NCBI GenBank assembly: GCA_023412005.1
Contig: JAEYOE010000029.1
Location: forward strand, 1 to 39,360
Direction of reading: 5' to 3'
Source: Bacillota bacterium
Lineage (GTDB): Bacteria > Bacillota > Clostridia > Christensenellales > SZUA-584
DNA length: 39,360 nt
Shown: in pieces, positions 1-7,069 of the stretch
How the letters are laid out: each line of letters begins with the position of its first letter
Numbering within the stretch: the first letter of the stretch is position 1
Program-made: the position numbers and the translations under genes
Notes under the pieces: generated by a model
What the model was told of the DNA's origin: nothing
Databases searched by the model: none
Seen by the model: the letters and a program-made list of their open reading frames with translations, nothing else

Positions 1-2
1 AG

Positions 3-818
3 GTGGGTTTTGAAGCGCTGCGAAATCAATTTCCGCTGGAAGTCGCATTTCTGGAACAAAGTAGCGATAGATTTAAGAACGTCACATATCGCACAGTATC
101 CAAGCCGTTTTTGATTGGTGTATTCTCAATTCATGCGCTGGGTATGCAGACCTTCATGAAGCAGCAACTTGAGTTCTGCGTGGATGGGAACGATGAACAG
201 TACCGGCAGCTTTCCCCCTCCGAAAGGCTCTACATCTATGAGCAGTGGCGCAAATCGAAGGGAGAGAATCCGCTGTATTTTGAAATGGATACTTTTTCTT
301 CCCGGCTGGTGATCAGCGAAGAGATATCAATTGATGGGGATTTCTCTATCGATGAGTTAGCTGACAAGTTTAAGAAACAAAAACCGCAGATCGCTGAAAT
401 GACAGTATTGCCCACCGGCTGGGCGCTGATGCGCTTTGAGCTAATGAAAATGGTATCTCAGAACATACCGGTAAAAATGTGCGCCAACTGCAAACGATTC
501 TTCATCCTGGATGGCAGAAGTGACATAGAGTATTGTTCACGCCCGCTGGCCGACCAGCCGGGAAAGACATGTCAGGACGTTGGGGCACTCAACAAGTACA
601 TGGATAAGGTTCATGCCGACCCGATTCGTAAGGAGTTCCACAAGGCGTACAAGCGCAACCATTCCCGTGTACGTGTCGGCACGATGACGCAGGCGGAATT
701 CCTTGAATGGTCGGACGAAGCTAGAGAAAAGCGTGATCAGTGTATTGCCGGGACTTTAGATAAGGATAAGTTTATGGAGTGGGTGAATATCAATCGCAGG
801 TACAAGAAACGCAACTAG
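3..818 (+). CDS. DUF6076-like zinc-knuckle protein, possibly 5'-truncated by the window edge
   Basis: The frame is open from the first bases of the window. A GTG at position 3 can act as a start, but the true start may lie upstream. The 271 visible residues contain a putative metal knuckle of four cysteines at residues 160, 163, 178 and 190 (CANC, then YCSR, then KTCQDVG). That spacing, with the YC.R and TC..VG signatures, is what I know from the DUF6076 family of Clostridia, often found in accessory regions. The rest is predicted soluble and alpha-helical, with no signal peptide or membrane segment. No biochemical function is established for the family, and I do not assign one. The gene converges on the merR-like gene with a 92-bp gap. 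Confidence 0.6.
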   Translation: MGFEALRNQFPLEVAFLEQSSDRFKNVTYRTVSKPFLIGVFSIHALGMQTFMKQQLEFCVDGNDEQYRQLSPSERLYIYEQWRKSKGENPLYFEMDTFSSRLVISEEISIDGDFSIDELADKFKKQKPQIAEMTVLPTGWALMRFELMKMVSQNIPVKMCANCKRFFILDGRSDIEYCSRPLADQPGKTCQDVGALNKYMDKVHADPIRKEFHKAYKRNHSRVRVGTMTQAEFLEWSDEAREKRDQCIAGTLDKDKFMEWVNINRRYKKRN

Positions 819-910
819 GCACTGCGATTTATCCTAAAAAAGGCAATGAAAAACGTGTCTTACATATACTGTATCTCTATGAATTTAACAGATCGCTAAA
901 TGCTCTTTTA

Positions 911-1717
911 TTAATGGGCGATTGGCAGTATGACTTTGGTAATATAACGTTCATCCCCGTCTTTGTATTCCGACGGCCCCTCCATGTATACTTCTTGCAT
1001 CGGAGCGGCGGGCAGAAGGTTATTTTCATCCACATATCTACGCAGAACAGCATATGCCGCGCCGATATCACTGTACGCGCCGCGATGGTGCACAGCAATG
1101 GCTCGCCCCGCGGGATAGACTTTGCAGCCCGGCGGCGCAGTCTGCGGTTCCAGAGGAACGCACACATTCATGGAGAATTCATGGATATCTAATTCTCCGC
1201 TTAGATACCCATTGTCGGGAAACTCGCAGAAGCAGTCGTATTTACGGGAAAAGCGCAAGCCCATTCGGATGGCCTCGTCTACTGTATGGATCGCGGCAGA
1301 AGTTGCTTCTTCCACACCCCGGCAGAAAAAGCTTCGAACAAAGCAAATTCGTTCGGGCAGAGGAGTCCATTCCACCCGGTAATCGCCTCTCCGGGTGTTG
1401 CGTGAACGCAGTTCGGCTATGCACTTATCCATATGGCCTTTGCGCGCTTCCAGATGAGCGATATACTGTTCCACGACATCTGCGCCGCGAAAATAGTCGG
1501 CGATCTCATCCAGTGAGAGTTCGGCGTCCTTCAGCTTCATCACCTGCATCAGGTTAGATAGATCGCGCGAGGTATAGTAGCGGTAACCCGATGAATCGCT
1601 GATATATGATGGCGATATGAGCCCCTTGTCTTCATAATGCAGTATCGTACGCCGAGTAATGCCGCAGACTGCGGCGATTTCCCCGATTTGGTACAATCCT
1701 TCTGGTTTTTCCTTCAT
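911..1717 (-). CDS. MerR-family transcriptional regulator with GyrI-like ligand-binding domain
   Basis: A 268-residue regulator. Residues about 10-76 form the MerR winged helix-turn-helix, with the typical motifs YQIGEIAAVCGITRRTI and YRYYTSRDL. A dimerisation helix follows at about 80-115. Residues about 115-267 resemble the GyrI/BmrR effector-binding fold that binds lipophilic drugs or cations in characterised relatives. Translation starts at an ATG with AAGGAG 13 nt upstream, which is slightly long. The only recognisable MerR-type promoter nearby (1735-1765) runs the other way, toward the LPXTG gene, and its -35 box overlaps this gene's ribosome binding site on the opposite strand. Binding there could therefore also reduce expression of the regulator itself. 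The ligand is unknown. Confidence 0.85.
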   Translation of the reverse strand: MKEKPEGLYQIGEIAAVCGITRRTILHYEDKGLISPSYISDSSGYRYYTSRDLSNLMQVMKLKDAELSLDEIADYFRGADVVEQYIAHLEARKGHMDKCIAELRSRNTRRGDYRVEWTPLPERICFVRSFFCRGVEEATSAAIHTVDEAIRMGLRFSRKYDCFCEFPDNGYLSGELDIHEFSMNVCVPLEPQTAPPGCKVYPAGRAIAVHHRGAYSDIGAAYAVLRRYVDENNLLPAAPMQEVYMEGPSEYKDGDERYITKVILPIAH

Positions 1718-1734
1718 TTTTCAACAAAATCTCC

Positions 1735-1765
1735 TTGACTCATACGTTAACGTACGGTGTATTCT
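1735..1765 (+). promoter_or_regulatory. MerR-type promoter with 19-bp spacer and central palindrome
   Basis: TTGACT (1735-1740) and TATTCT (1760-1765) are separated by 19 bp, not the usual 17. That over-long spacing is the hallmark of promoters that MerR-family activators untwist. The spacer holds the perfect 12-bp palindrome TACGTTAACGTA (1743-1754). The promoter reads rightward toward the surface-protein gene at 1929, about 160 bp away. Spacing and palindrome are seen directly; control by the adjacent MerR protein is inference. Confidence 0.75.
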
Positions 1766-1771
1766 AAGGTT

Positions 1772-1928
1772 AGCACAAAAATTCCCATATAACAAGATAA
1801 AGGTATTCAATTCGGTCATATCCACAACAGCGGAGTTTGCGGTATAACCTCTCCGAGCCTTGGCGGCAACGACAACGGCACAAGGGAATCCGGTACATCA
1901 TATGTTTTTATAAATTTGGGGGAAACGA
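1772..1928 (+). other. Long 5' leader or remnant before the LPXTG gene
   Basis: This stretch of about 157 bp separates the MerR-type promoter from the surface-protein start. One frame is open from about 1800 through the start of the next gene and reads, in part, SPSLGGNDNGTRESG. It has no start codon with a ribosome binding site and runs into the downstream gene out of frame. It may be the tail of a lost gene or just an untranslated leader. No known riboswitch fold is recognisable. Confidence 0.25.
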
Positions 1929-4682
1929 ATGAAACGCGGATTGATCATTATAGTGATTGTGGCAATGCTGGTCGTTACAATGAATTTTCAGGTCGCGCTC
2001 GCAGGCAGCCACGATGTAGGCGATGGTGATACGCTGGACTTATCGACAGGATTACTTACACACGCGGACGGCACCACTGCGACGTATACCATTGCTGACG
2101 AAGACCCGGTTGAGGTGGCGGCGGGCGCAACAGCGACGATTACCGGTTCAAAGAATGTGGTGATTTCATGCGGCGCGGGCGTTACGCTCACGCTGAATGG
2201 CGTCACAATAAACAATATGGGCGGCGCGGGAAGCCCGGTTGCAATTACCGGCAGCGGCAACACGCTGATTCTCGTGGGCACGTCGACGCTGACGGGCAAA
2301 GAAAACACGGCTGCGGTCCGCGTCGCCGATACGGCAGCGCTGATAATCTCCGGCAGCGGTACGCTGAACGCGACGGGCGGCTTACACGCGGCGGGCATCG
2401 GCGGCGGCTATGAACAAAGCGGCGGCAGCATTACGATCACAGGCGGTACGGTCAACGCAACGGGAGGCGGAACCTGGTACGCTAGCGGCGGCGCAGGCAT
2501 CGGCGGCGGCGGTCACGCCGCAAACGGCGGTGGTGATATCCATATATACGGCGGTACCGTGACAGCACAGGGCGGAGGCAGTGGGGCTGGCATTGGCAGC
2601 GGAGCAGACACAGCATCGACGACCACGGTCACCATTTCGGGAGGAAACGTGACCGCCACCGGAGGTTCGCTCGATAACCTCGGCGGTGCGGGTATCGGCG
2701 GCGGCAAAGGGAGTACGGCCGACATTGAGATCACCGGCGGCAATATTGAGGCGCAGGGCGGCGTCGGTGCTGCGGGCATCGGCGGCGGCTACGAACAAAG
2801 CGGTGGCAGCATTACGATCATAGACGGTACGGTCAACGCAACGGGAGGCAGCAGATACGGAGGTTTCGGCGGCGCAGGAATCGGCGGCGGTTACGCCGCA
2901 AACGGCGACGGTGATATTCTTATATCCGGCGGTACCGTGACAGCACTGGGCGGAGGCAGTGGTGCTGGCATTGGCAGCGGAGACACCTACAGCACAGCAT
3001 CGACGACAACGGTCACCATTTCAGGCGGAAACGTGACCGCCACCGGAGGTTCGGGCGAGTACCTCGGCGGTGCGGGTATCGGCGGCGGCAGAGGGAGTAC
3101 GGCCACCATTGAGATCACCAACGGCATTATTGAGGCGCAGGGCGGCGCGGGTGCACCGGGCATCGGCAACGGCTGTTACGCCGATGATGACGGCAGCATC
3201 AACATAGCCGGCGGTGACATTACGGCGACTGGCGGCAGCGGCCCTTACGGCGGCGGCGCGGGGATTGGCGGCGGATACATATCTAACGGCGGCAGCATTA
3301 TGATATCCACAGGAACAATGGAAGCCAACGGCGGCTCAGGTGCGGCTGGCATCGGCGGCGGTTACTCTGGAAATGGAGGCGTTACGACCATATCGGGAGG
3401 CTCAGTAACAGCGACCGGCGGAACAGGCGCAGCGGGAATCGGCGGCGGCTACTGCGATGGCGATATCGGTTCCGGCGGCGAAGCGGGTACTGTCATACTG
3501 TCCGGCGGTGATATTGAGGCGCAGGGCGGCGAGTACGGAGCGGGCATTGGCAGCGGCCGGTACGCAGCGGACAGCGGCTCCATTACAATATCCAATGCGA
3601 CAATTACAGCAACAGGCGGCGATCGAGCGGCAGGCATCGGCAGCGGGTTTTGGGCCAACGCATGTACGATCACAATCAACAGCGGCAGCATCACAGCATC
3701 AGGCGGTAGCAGCGCCGATTTAGGCGGCGCAGGCGTTGGCGGCGGCGCTGGGGGAAGCGGCAATAGCATAACGGTCGCAGGCGGAACAGTAACCGCGACG
3801 GGCGGCGTCGGTGCCGCGGGAATCGGCGGCGGAACCTACTACAATCCTTTCGGGACCGGCCTCGGAGGGAACGCGGGGACGATCTCCCTGTCCGGCGGTG
3901 CGATTTACGCAATCGGAACCGGCGATGCGGACGATATCGGTTTGGGCAGAAGCGGTTCTTCCGGAAGCCTTTCGATATCCGGCACAGCGGCGGTGTTTTT
4001 GGCGAACGACAACAGTATCACTGTGAACACCGATACTCATGCATACCATCCCTTTAACACGGATACGGAGACGGCGTATGGCATCGCTGTCCCGGTAGCG
4101 TGGGAGCCCACGTTCAGCGCGTATCTGCGGCTTTACACGCTCTCCTACAATGCGAACGGCGGCAGCGGCACAGCACCCGAGTCGGTAACACAGCACGTCG
4201 GCACCGCGGTGGGAGTATCCAATAACGCCAACATGTCCCGTACCAATTATGCATTTTTCGGCTGGAACACGGCAGCAAACGGCAGCGGCAAAGCTTATCC
4301 CGTTGGCAGCACGTTTACATACTACGCGAACACCACACTTTTCGCGCAGTGGAGCGCGCAGCCGACGCTTTCGTCCTCGGTAGAGAGCGGAACCATCTAC
4401 ACGAATGGCCGACTCACTCTGACCCCCAACATACCAGGCGGCAGGTGGGACTATGACGAAGAGTATCTTTCCCGCGACGGGAACACGTTCATAGGCCTTA
4501 AGAACGGCATCACGACGGTCACTTATACAGTGGACGGACAAACCACAAGCTACGTTATTACGATCAAGCATGCTGAGCTTCCCTCCACCGGGCAGGACTT
4601 CACATGGATCAACATTCTCATTGGACTGTGCTTTTCTACAGTTGCAGGAGCATTATTGATTAAAAGGCGCGCAATGAAATAG
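1929..4682 (+). CDS. Glycine-rich repeat LPXTG surface protein with InlB-type repeat
   Basis: A 917-residue exported protein. Residues 1-25 are a signal peptide ending in ALA. Residues about 60-690 consist of imperfect units of about 25-30 residues built around GGAGIGGG and ITISGGTVTATGG, a pattern compatible with a beta-helical or beta-roll fold. Residues 738 to about 807 match the InlB/Listeria-Bacteroides B-repeat (YNANGGSGTAP to FGWNT and TLFAQW). Residues about 810-880 look like an Ig-like wall-proximal domain. LPSTG at 884-888, a hydrophobic helix and the KRRAMK tail form a sortase signal, so the protein should be covalently anchored to the cell wall. The start is supported by GGGGGA ahead of the ATG. 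No sortase gene is in the window. Adhesion or carbohydrate contact is likely for such proteins but not proven. Confidence 0.85.
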   Translation: MKRGLIIIVIVAMLVVTMNFQVALAGSHDVGDGDTLDLSTGLLTHADGTTATYTIADEDPVEVAAGATATITGSKNVVISCGAGVTLTLNGVTINNMGGAGSPVAITGSGNTLILVGTSTLTGKENTAAVRVADTAALIISGSGTLNATGGLHAAGIGGGYEQSGGSITITGGTVNATGGGTWYASGGAGIGGGGHAANGGGDIHIYGGTVTAQGGGSGAGIGSGADTASTTTVTISGGNVTATGGSLDNLGGAGIGGGKGSTADIEITGGNIEAQGGVGAAGIGGGYEQSGGSITIIDGTVNATGGSRYGGFGGAGIGGGYAANGDGDILISGGTVTALGGGSGAGIGSGDTYSTASTTTVTISGGNVTATGGSGEYLGGAGIGGGRGSTATIEITNGIIEAQGGAGAPGIGNGCYADDDGSINIAGGDITATGGSGPYGGGAGIGGGYISNGGSIMISTGTMEANGGSGAAGIGGGYSGNGGVTTISGGSVTATGGTGAAGIGGGYCDGDIGSGGEAGTVILSGGDIEAQGGEYGAGIGSGRYAADSGSITISNATITATGGDRAAGIGSGFWANACTITINSGSITASGGSSADLGGAGVGGGAGGSGNSITVAGGTVTATGGVGAAGIGGGTYYNPFGTGLGGNAGTISLSGGAIYAIGTGDADDIGLGRSGSSGSLSISGTAAVFLANDNSITVNTDTHAYHPFNTDTETAYGIAVPVAWEPTFSAYLRLYTLSYNANGGSGTAPESVTQHVGTAVGVSNNANMSRTNYAFFGWNTAANGSGKAYPVGSTFTYYANTTLFAQWSAQPTLSSSVESGTIYTNGRLTLTPNIPGGRWDYDEEYLSRDGNTFIGLKNGITTVTYTVDGQTTSYVITIKHAELPSTGQDFTWINILIGLCFSTVAGALLIKRRAMK
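2391..3155 (+). repeat. Tandem duplication of about 380 bp inside the surface-protein gene
   Basis: The segment from 2391 to 2771 is repeated from 2772 to about 3155 with an offset of 378-384 bp. Both copies contain, in the same order, the GAGIGGGYEQSGGSITI, DGTVNATGG, GGTVTA.GGGSGAGIGSG and STTTVTISGGNVTATGG blocks. Nucleotide identity is very high with a few small in-frame indels. It is a higher-order copy on top of the short glycine-rich repeats and keeps the reading frame. Confidence 0.8.
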
Positions 4683-4716
4683 AACAATATATGCATCTGT
4701 TATCTGAACATATAAC

Positions 4717-4747
4717 AAAACGGCTGTTTTTTGAAACAACCGTTTTT
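4717..4747 (+). terminator. Rho-independent terminator after the LPXTG gene
   Basis: AAAACGGCTGTTT pairs with AAACAACCGTTTTT around a short loop, with one mismatch near the top, and is followed by a T-tract. It lies 35 bp after the stop codon. The A-rich left arm means it could also end transcription from the opposite strand. Confidence 0.85.
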
Positions 4748-4849
4748 ATTAACTGGCAACCCGATAGATTGATGCAAAGTTCCTTATTAAATTCGTCGAA
4801 TGTTGAACAAGGGTATTAAAAAGGCAAAGACGGCAAATGAAAAGTATTA

Positions 4850-5188
4850 CTACGGGTGCTTCACATAATCTGCAACAGCCCGCTCAACCAGTTGATTCAA
4901 TGAGATATTGTCTGCCATGGCTGCCAGCATTGCACGTTTATGCAGCTCAGGATCAATGCGTACATTAAAGCTGCCCTTATAGGCTTTCTGCGGCTCTTTT
5001 CCTTGCCGTTTGCAAAGGTCAAGATAGTCTTCAACAGCCTCGATAAAGGCTTCTTTCAGTTCCGCTGGGTTGTTGCCCTCAAAGCTAACCACATCGGCAA
5101 TACCGGCAATCGTACCAAAAAAGCAACTATCTTCATCGCTGTATTCAATTCGGGCATAATAGTCTTTGTATTCCATCATGTTCTTCAC
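4850..5188 (-). CDS. hicB: HicB-family antitoxin
   Basis: A 112-residue protein. The N-terminal part (about 5-65: YYARIEYSDEDSCFFGTIAGI, EA.EDYLDLC) is the partial RNase H-like fold of HicB that covers the toxin. Residues about 72-110 (FNVRIDPELHKRAMLAA, SLNQLVERAV) form a ribbon-helix-helix DNA-binding domain. HicB neutralises HicA and represses the operon. The start codon lies 1 bp beyond the hicA stop codon, so toxin and antitoxin are translationally linked with the toxin first, a common order for HicAB. The pair is typical cargo of mobile regions and may stabilise the island. Confidence 0.85.
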   Translation of the reverse strand: MKNMMEYKDYYARIEYSDEDSCFFGTIAGIADVVSFEGNNPAELKEAFIEAVEDYLDLCKRQGKEPQKAYKGSFNVRIDPELHKRAMLAAMADNISLNQLVERAVADYVKHP

Positions 5189-5189
5189 T

Positions 5190-5447
5190 TCAAATCACTC
5201 CAATCGATTTCAAGAAACCCAAGACCAGCTCTATTTGATAAGCCTTCAACTCGTTACCCGGATGCGGACGGTGTAGCCGTAATATCATCTGAGTTGGTTG
5301 ATGGATAAACGCTACACGCGAGCCGGATGTTCTACCGCCTGTATCTTCAACGCATTGCAGGCCAGCCAGCAATCGTCTCAGCTCATCATATGTGAAGTCC
5401 TTTGGCTTTCTGCTTATTCTCTCCAACAGCTTATCGTTTCTACCCAT
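5190..5447 (-). CDS. hicA: HicA-family mRNA interferase toxin
   Basis: An 85-residue protein with the HicA double-stranded-RNA-binding-like fold: KPKDFTYDELRRLL helix, the GGRTSGSRVAF strand pair and the LHRPHPGNELKAYQ motif. HicA toxins cleave mRNA and tmRNA in characterised systems. The catalytic histidine usually seen in the GSHH motif is Arg here (GSRVAF), as in the larger subfamily that carries the HRPHPG motif, so the active residue is probably elsewhere. The start is supported by AAGGGGAGC 7 nt before the ATG. The gene is first in the hicA-hicB operon, behind the palindrome at 5468-5496. Confidence 0.85.
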   Translation of the reverse strand: MGRNDKLLERISRKPKDFTYDELRRLLAGLQCVEDTGGRTSGSRVAFIHQPTQMILRLHRPHPGNELKAYQIELVLGFLKSIGVI

Positions 5448-5467
5448 ATTATATGCTCCCCTTATGT

Positions 5468-5496
5468 AAATTGCAACTATATTTTAGTTGCAATTT
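5468..5496 (-). promoter_or_regulatory. Inverted repeat upstream of hicA, probable HicB operator
   Basis: AAATTGCAACTA and TAGTTGCAATTT form perfect 12-bp arms around a 5-bp centre. The repeat sits 20 bp before the hicA start and contains a possible minus-strand -10 box (TATAGT). The ribbon-helix-helix domain of HicB makes it the obvious candidate repressor. It also overlaps the stop codon of the TnpV-like ORF. It lacks a T-tract, so a terminator is less likely. Confidence 0.6.
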
Positions 5497-5770
5497 AATC
5501 ATACATCATAAATTCTCTGGTCATTTCACGGATACGATTTCTTCGCTGATCCGCGGTCAGTTTGTCCTCGTTGGTATAAACCATCTTTTTATCCAGATTC
5601 CTATAAATATTTGCCGCTTGCTCCGCAGCGTCTTTTCCAAACTGCTCAAGATACCTGTCCAGTGTTCCATTTCTCTGCATCAGCTTGTACTCAAACGGGC
5701 TTTCTTCCTGCAGCCTCAATTCTTCGGCCCGCGCCCATTTATTCAGCATCAGCTTTCTCCTTCTTCTCAT
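5495..5770 (-). CDS. Small TnpV-like mobile-element protein
   Basis: A 91-residue basic and helical protein. The central and C-terminal part (NGTLDRYLEQFGKDAAEQA to RRNRIREMTREFM) resembles the TnpV family of small proteins found on conjugative and mobilisable elements of Clostridia (there L..YL..ID..A.E and MNNIR..AREIV). The likeness is by pattern only. The first 32 bp overlap the end of the integrase gene in another frame, so the two are probably co-transcribed and coupled. The function of TnpV is not known; the common transposase label is only by association. Confidence 0.5.
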   Translation of the reverse strand: MRRRRKLMLNKWARAEELRLQEESPFEYKLMQRNGTLDRYLEQFGKDAAEQAANIYRNLDKKMVYTNEDKLTADQRRNRIREMTREFMMYD

Positions 5771-6884
5771 CTATCAAATTCGCCACAGCGTCCACCGCGG
5801 CCGTGTGCTTATCATCAAAAAGGTGAGTATATATCTTCTTGGTCGTACCGACATTGGCATGTCCCATTGCTTTCCCGATGTTAAATTCCTGAACGCCCGC
5901 TTCATTGGATATGCTGGCAAAGGTATGGCGCAGCTCGTGGAGGACGATCTTAGGCAACCCGTTCTTTTTCAGCAGCTTGGTGAACAGCTCTGATACATAG
6001 TTAGGTCGATAGGGACGTCCATTCTCCCAGACCACGATAAATCCCGTTTCCTGCCATGCTTCACCAAAATTCTTTTTGTTTTCGAGCTGACGGCTCCGCT
6101 CCGCCTGAAGCGCAGAGTACAAACCATCCGGCATAAAGAGCTTTCTTTTGGATGCATTCGTCTTGGTATCCTTGACCACGATTTCCGACCCGACCTGAGT
6201 CATGGCGCGGCAGATACGAAGCGTTCGTTTATCAAAATCGATGTCCTGCCATTTCAAGCCGCAGATTTCTTCGCGTCGCAGCCCTAAATAAGCGCCTAGC
6301 TTCACGGCCGCTTCCAGCCGATTTCCCTCCACCAGCCGGAAAAGAGTTTTCAGCTGTTCCGGTGTGTAAACGTTTGCCTCATGCTCAATTTTTTTCGGGC
6401 GGTCAACACCTTCCATCGGATTCTTCAATATGTATTCCTGCCGGACGGCTGCTTTCAACGCAGAGTTGAGCAAATCATGGTGCTTAAGAACGGTGTTTGG
6501 AGACAAGTTATTCTCTTCCATCAGCGTCATATAGTACTTCTGGATATGCATCGGCTTAAGCCTTTGTAGCTTCATTTTTCCCAGGAGCGGTACAATGTAT
6601 CGGTCAATCATGTTGATATAACCATAGACGCTGGTTTCCGCCGCCCGAGGCATATACATGTTTTTCATCCAGTATGATAGCCATTCAGCCAGTGTCATTT
6701 CCCTTGGCTTAACGACTGTACCATCCTCCATCGCCACATCATGACGAGCCAGCATCAGTTCTGCTTCTTTCCGGCTGGCGAACGTCTTGTACTTGCGGAC
6801 ACGCCGTCCGTTCTCATCAAAACCGTATTCAAAGCATACGCGGAATTTTCCGTTCTCCAGTTGCATCACAGATCCATGAGCCAT
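5739..6884 (-). CDS. int: Tyrosine recombinase (phage-type integrase)
   Basis: A full-length 381-residue integrase. Residues about 1-55 form the N-terminal arm-binding (AP2-like) domain (GKFRVCFEYGFDENGRR..K). Residues about 62-155 are the SAM-like core-binding domain. Residues about 172-370 are the catalytic domain with all active-site residues visible: Arg203 (GLRREE), Lys241 (TKTNASKR), His316 and Arg319 (HELRH), His342 (GHANVGTT) and Tyr352 (KIYTHL). It should catalyse integration and excision of the island at the ssrA 3' end, 185 bp upstream of its start. GAGGTGATTTTCA precedes the ATG. The domain layout resembles integrases of Tn916-like elements and Firmicutes prophages. No excisionase gene is obvious nearby. 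Confidence 0.93.
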   Translation of the reverse strand: MAHGSVMQLENGKFRVCFEYGFDENGRRVRKYKTFASRKEAELMLARHDVAMEDGTVVKPREMTLAEWLSYWMKNMYMPRAAETSVYGYINMIDRYIVPLLGKMKLQRLKPMHIQKYYMTLMEENNLSPNTVLKHHDLLNSALKAAVRQEYILKNPMEGVDRPKKIEHEANVYTPEQLKTLFRLVEGNRLEAAVKLGAYLGLRREEICGLKWQDIDFDKRTLRICRAMTQVGSEIVVKDTKTNASKRKLFMPDGLYSALQAERSRQLENKKNFGEAWQETGFIVVWENGRPYRPNYVSELFTKLLKKNGLPKIVLHELRHTFASISNEAGVQEFNIGKAMGHANVGTTKKIYTHLFDDKHTAAVDAVANLIDEKKEKADAE

Positions 6885-6914
6885 TGAAAATCACCTCGTT
6901 TTCGGACAGAAGTT

Positions 6915-6983
6915 TGTCTACTTTTACCTCTATGTCTACTATTATATTGCGGCTTTTTGAAATTGTCTACTTTTGTGTCTACT
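6915..6983. repeat. Four TGTCTACT direct repeats, likely integrase arm sites
   Basis: Perfect copies of TGTCTACT lie at 6915-6922, 6933-6940, 6964-6971 and 6976-6983, all in the same orientation, between the integrase start and the ssrA 3' end. An 8-mer four times in 69 bp is far above chance. Short repeats in this position are the usual arm-type binding sites for the integrase N-terminal domain. The role is inferred from position. Confidence 0.65.
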
Positions 6984-7032
6984 GAAATTTTAACGGATTT
7001 TAATTATCTATATATAGTGCCTGTTAACGCAG

Positions 7033-7058
7033 AAAAACCACCATACATGGTGGTTTTT
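7033..7058 (-). terminator. Terminator of the tmRNA gene
   Basis: AAAAACCACC and GGTGGTTTTT form a perfect 10-bp stem with an ATACAT loop and T-tracts on both strands. It lies 12 bp after the ssrA 3' end and should end ssrA transcription. Because it lies on the island side of the attachment site, the island seems to supply this terminator. Confidence 0.85.
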
Positions 7059-7069
7059 CATTCATTTAG

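Larger units (their letters stand above)
1..7069. mobile_element. Right part of a genomic island integrated at the tmRNA gene
   Basis: The stretch between the window edge and the 3' end of ssrA holds only accessory genes: a DUF6076-like protein, a MerR regulator, an LPXTG repeat protein, HicBA, a TnpV-like ORF and a tyrosine integrase. From the ssrA gene onward the content is core (smpB, rnr, secG). The integrase lies next to the ssrA 3' end, a site often used by tyrosine integrases, with four TGTCTACT repeats between them. What is seen is the gene content and the repeats; the island reading is inference. No second copy of the ssrA 3' end was found to the left, so the other boundary must lie before position 1 or has been lost. 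Confidence 0.6.

Noticed and set aside
1800..1928. Riboswitch in the leader of the surface-protein gene
   Set aside because: I tried the c-di-GMP and cobalamin consensus elements by eye and found no match; no terminator or sequestering hairpin is visible.
1929..4100. Short direct repeats suggestive of a CRISPR array
   Set aside because: The repeats are codon-phased glycine-rich units inside one long frame with signal peptide and LPXTG anchor; there are no unique spacers.
3720..4571. Long open frame of 283 codons on the minus strand under the surface-protein gene
   Set aside because: Antisense shadow caused by GC-rich, stop-poor repeats; low-complexity Arg/Ala/Cys-rich product and no ribosome binding site.
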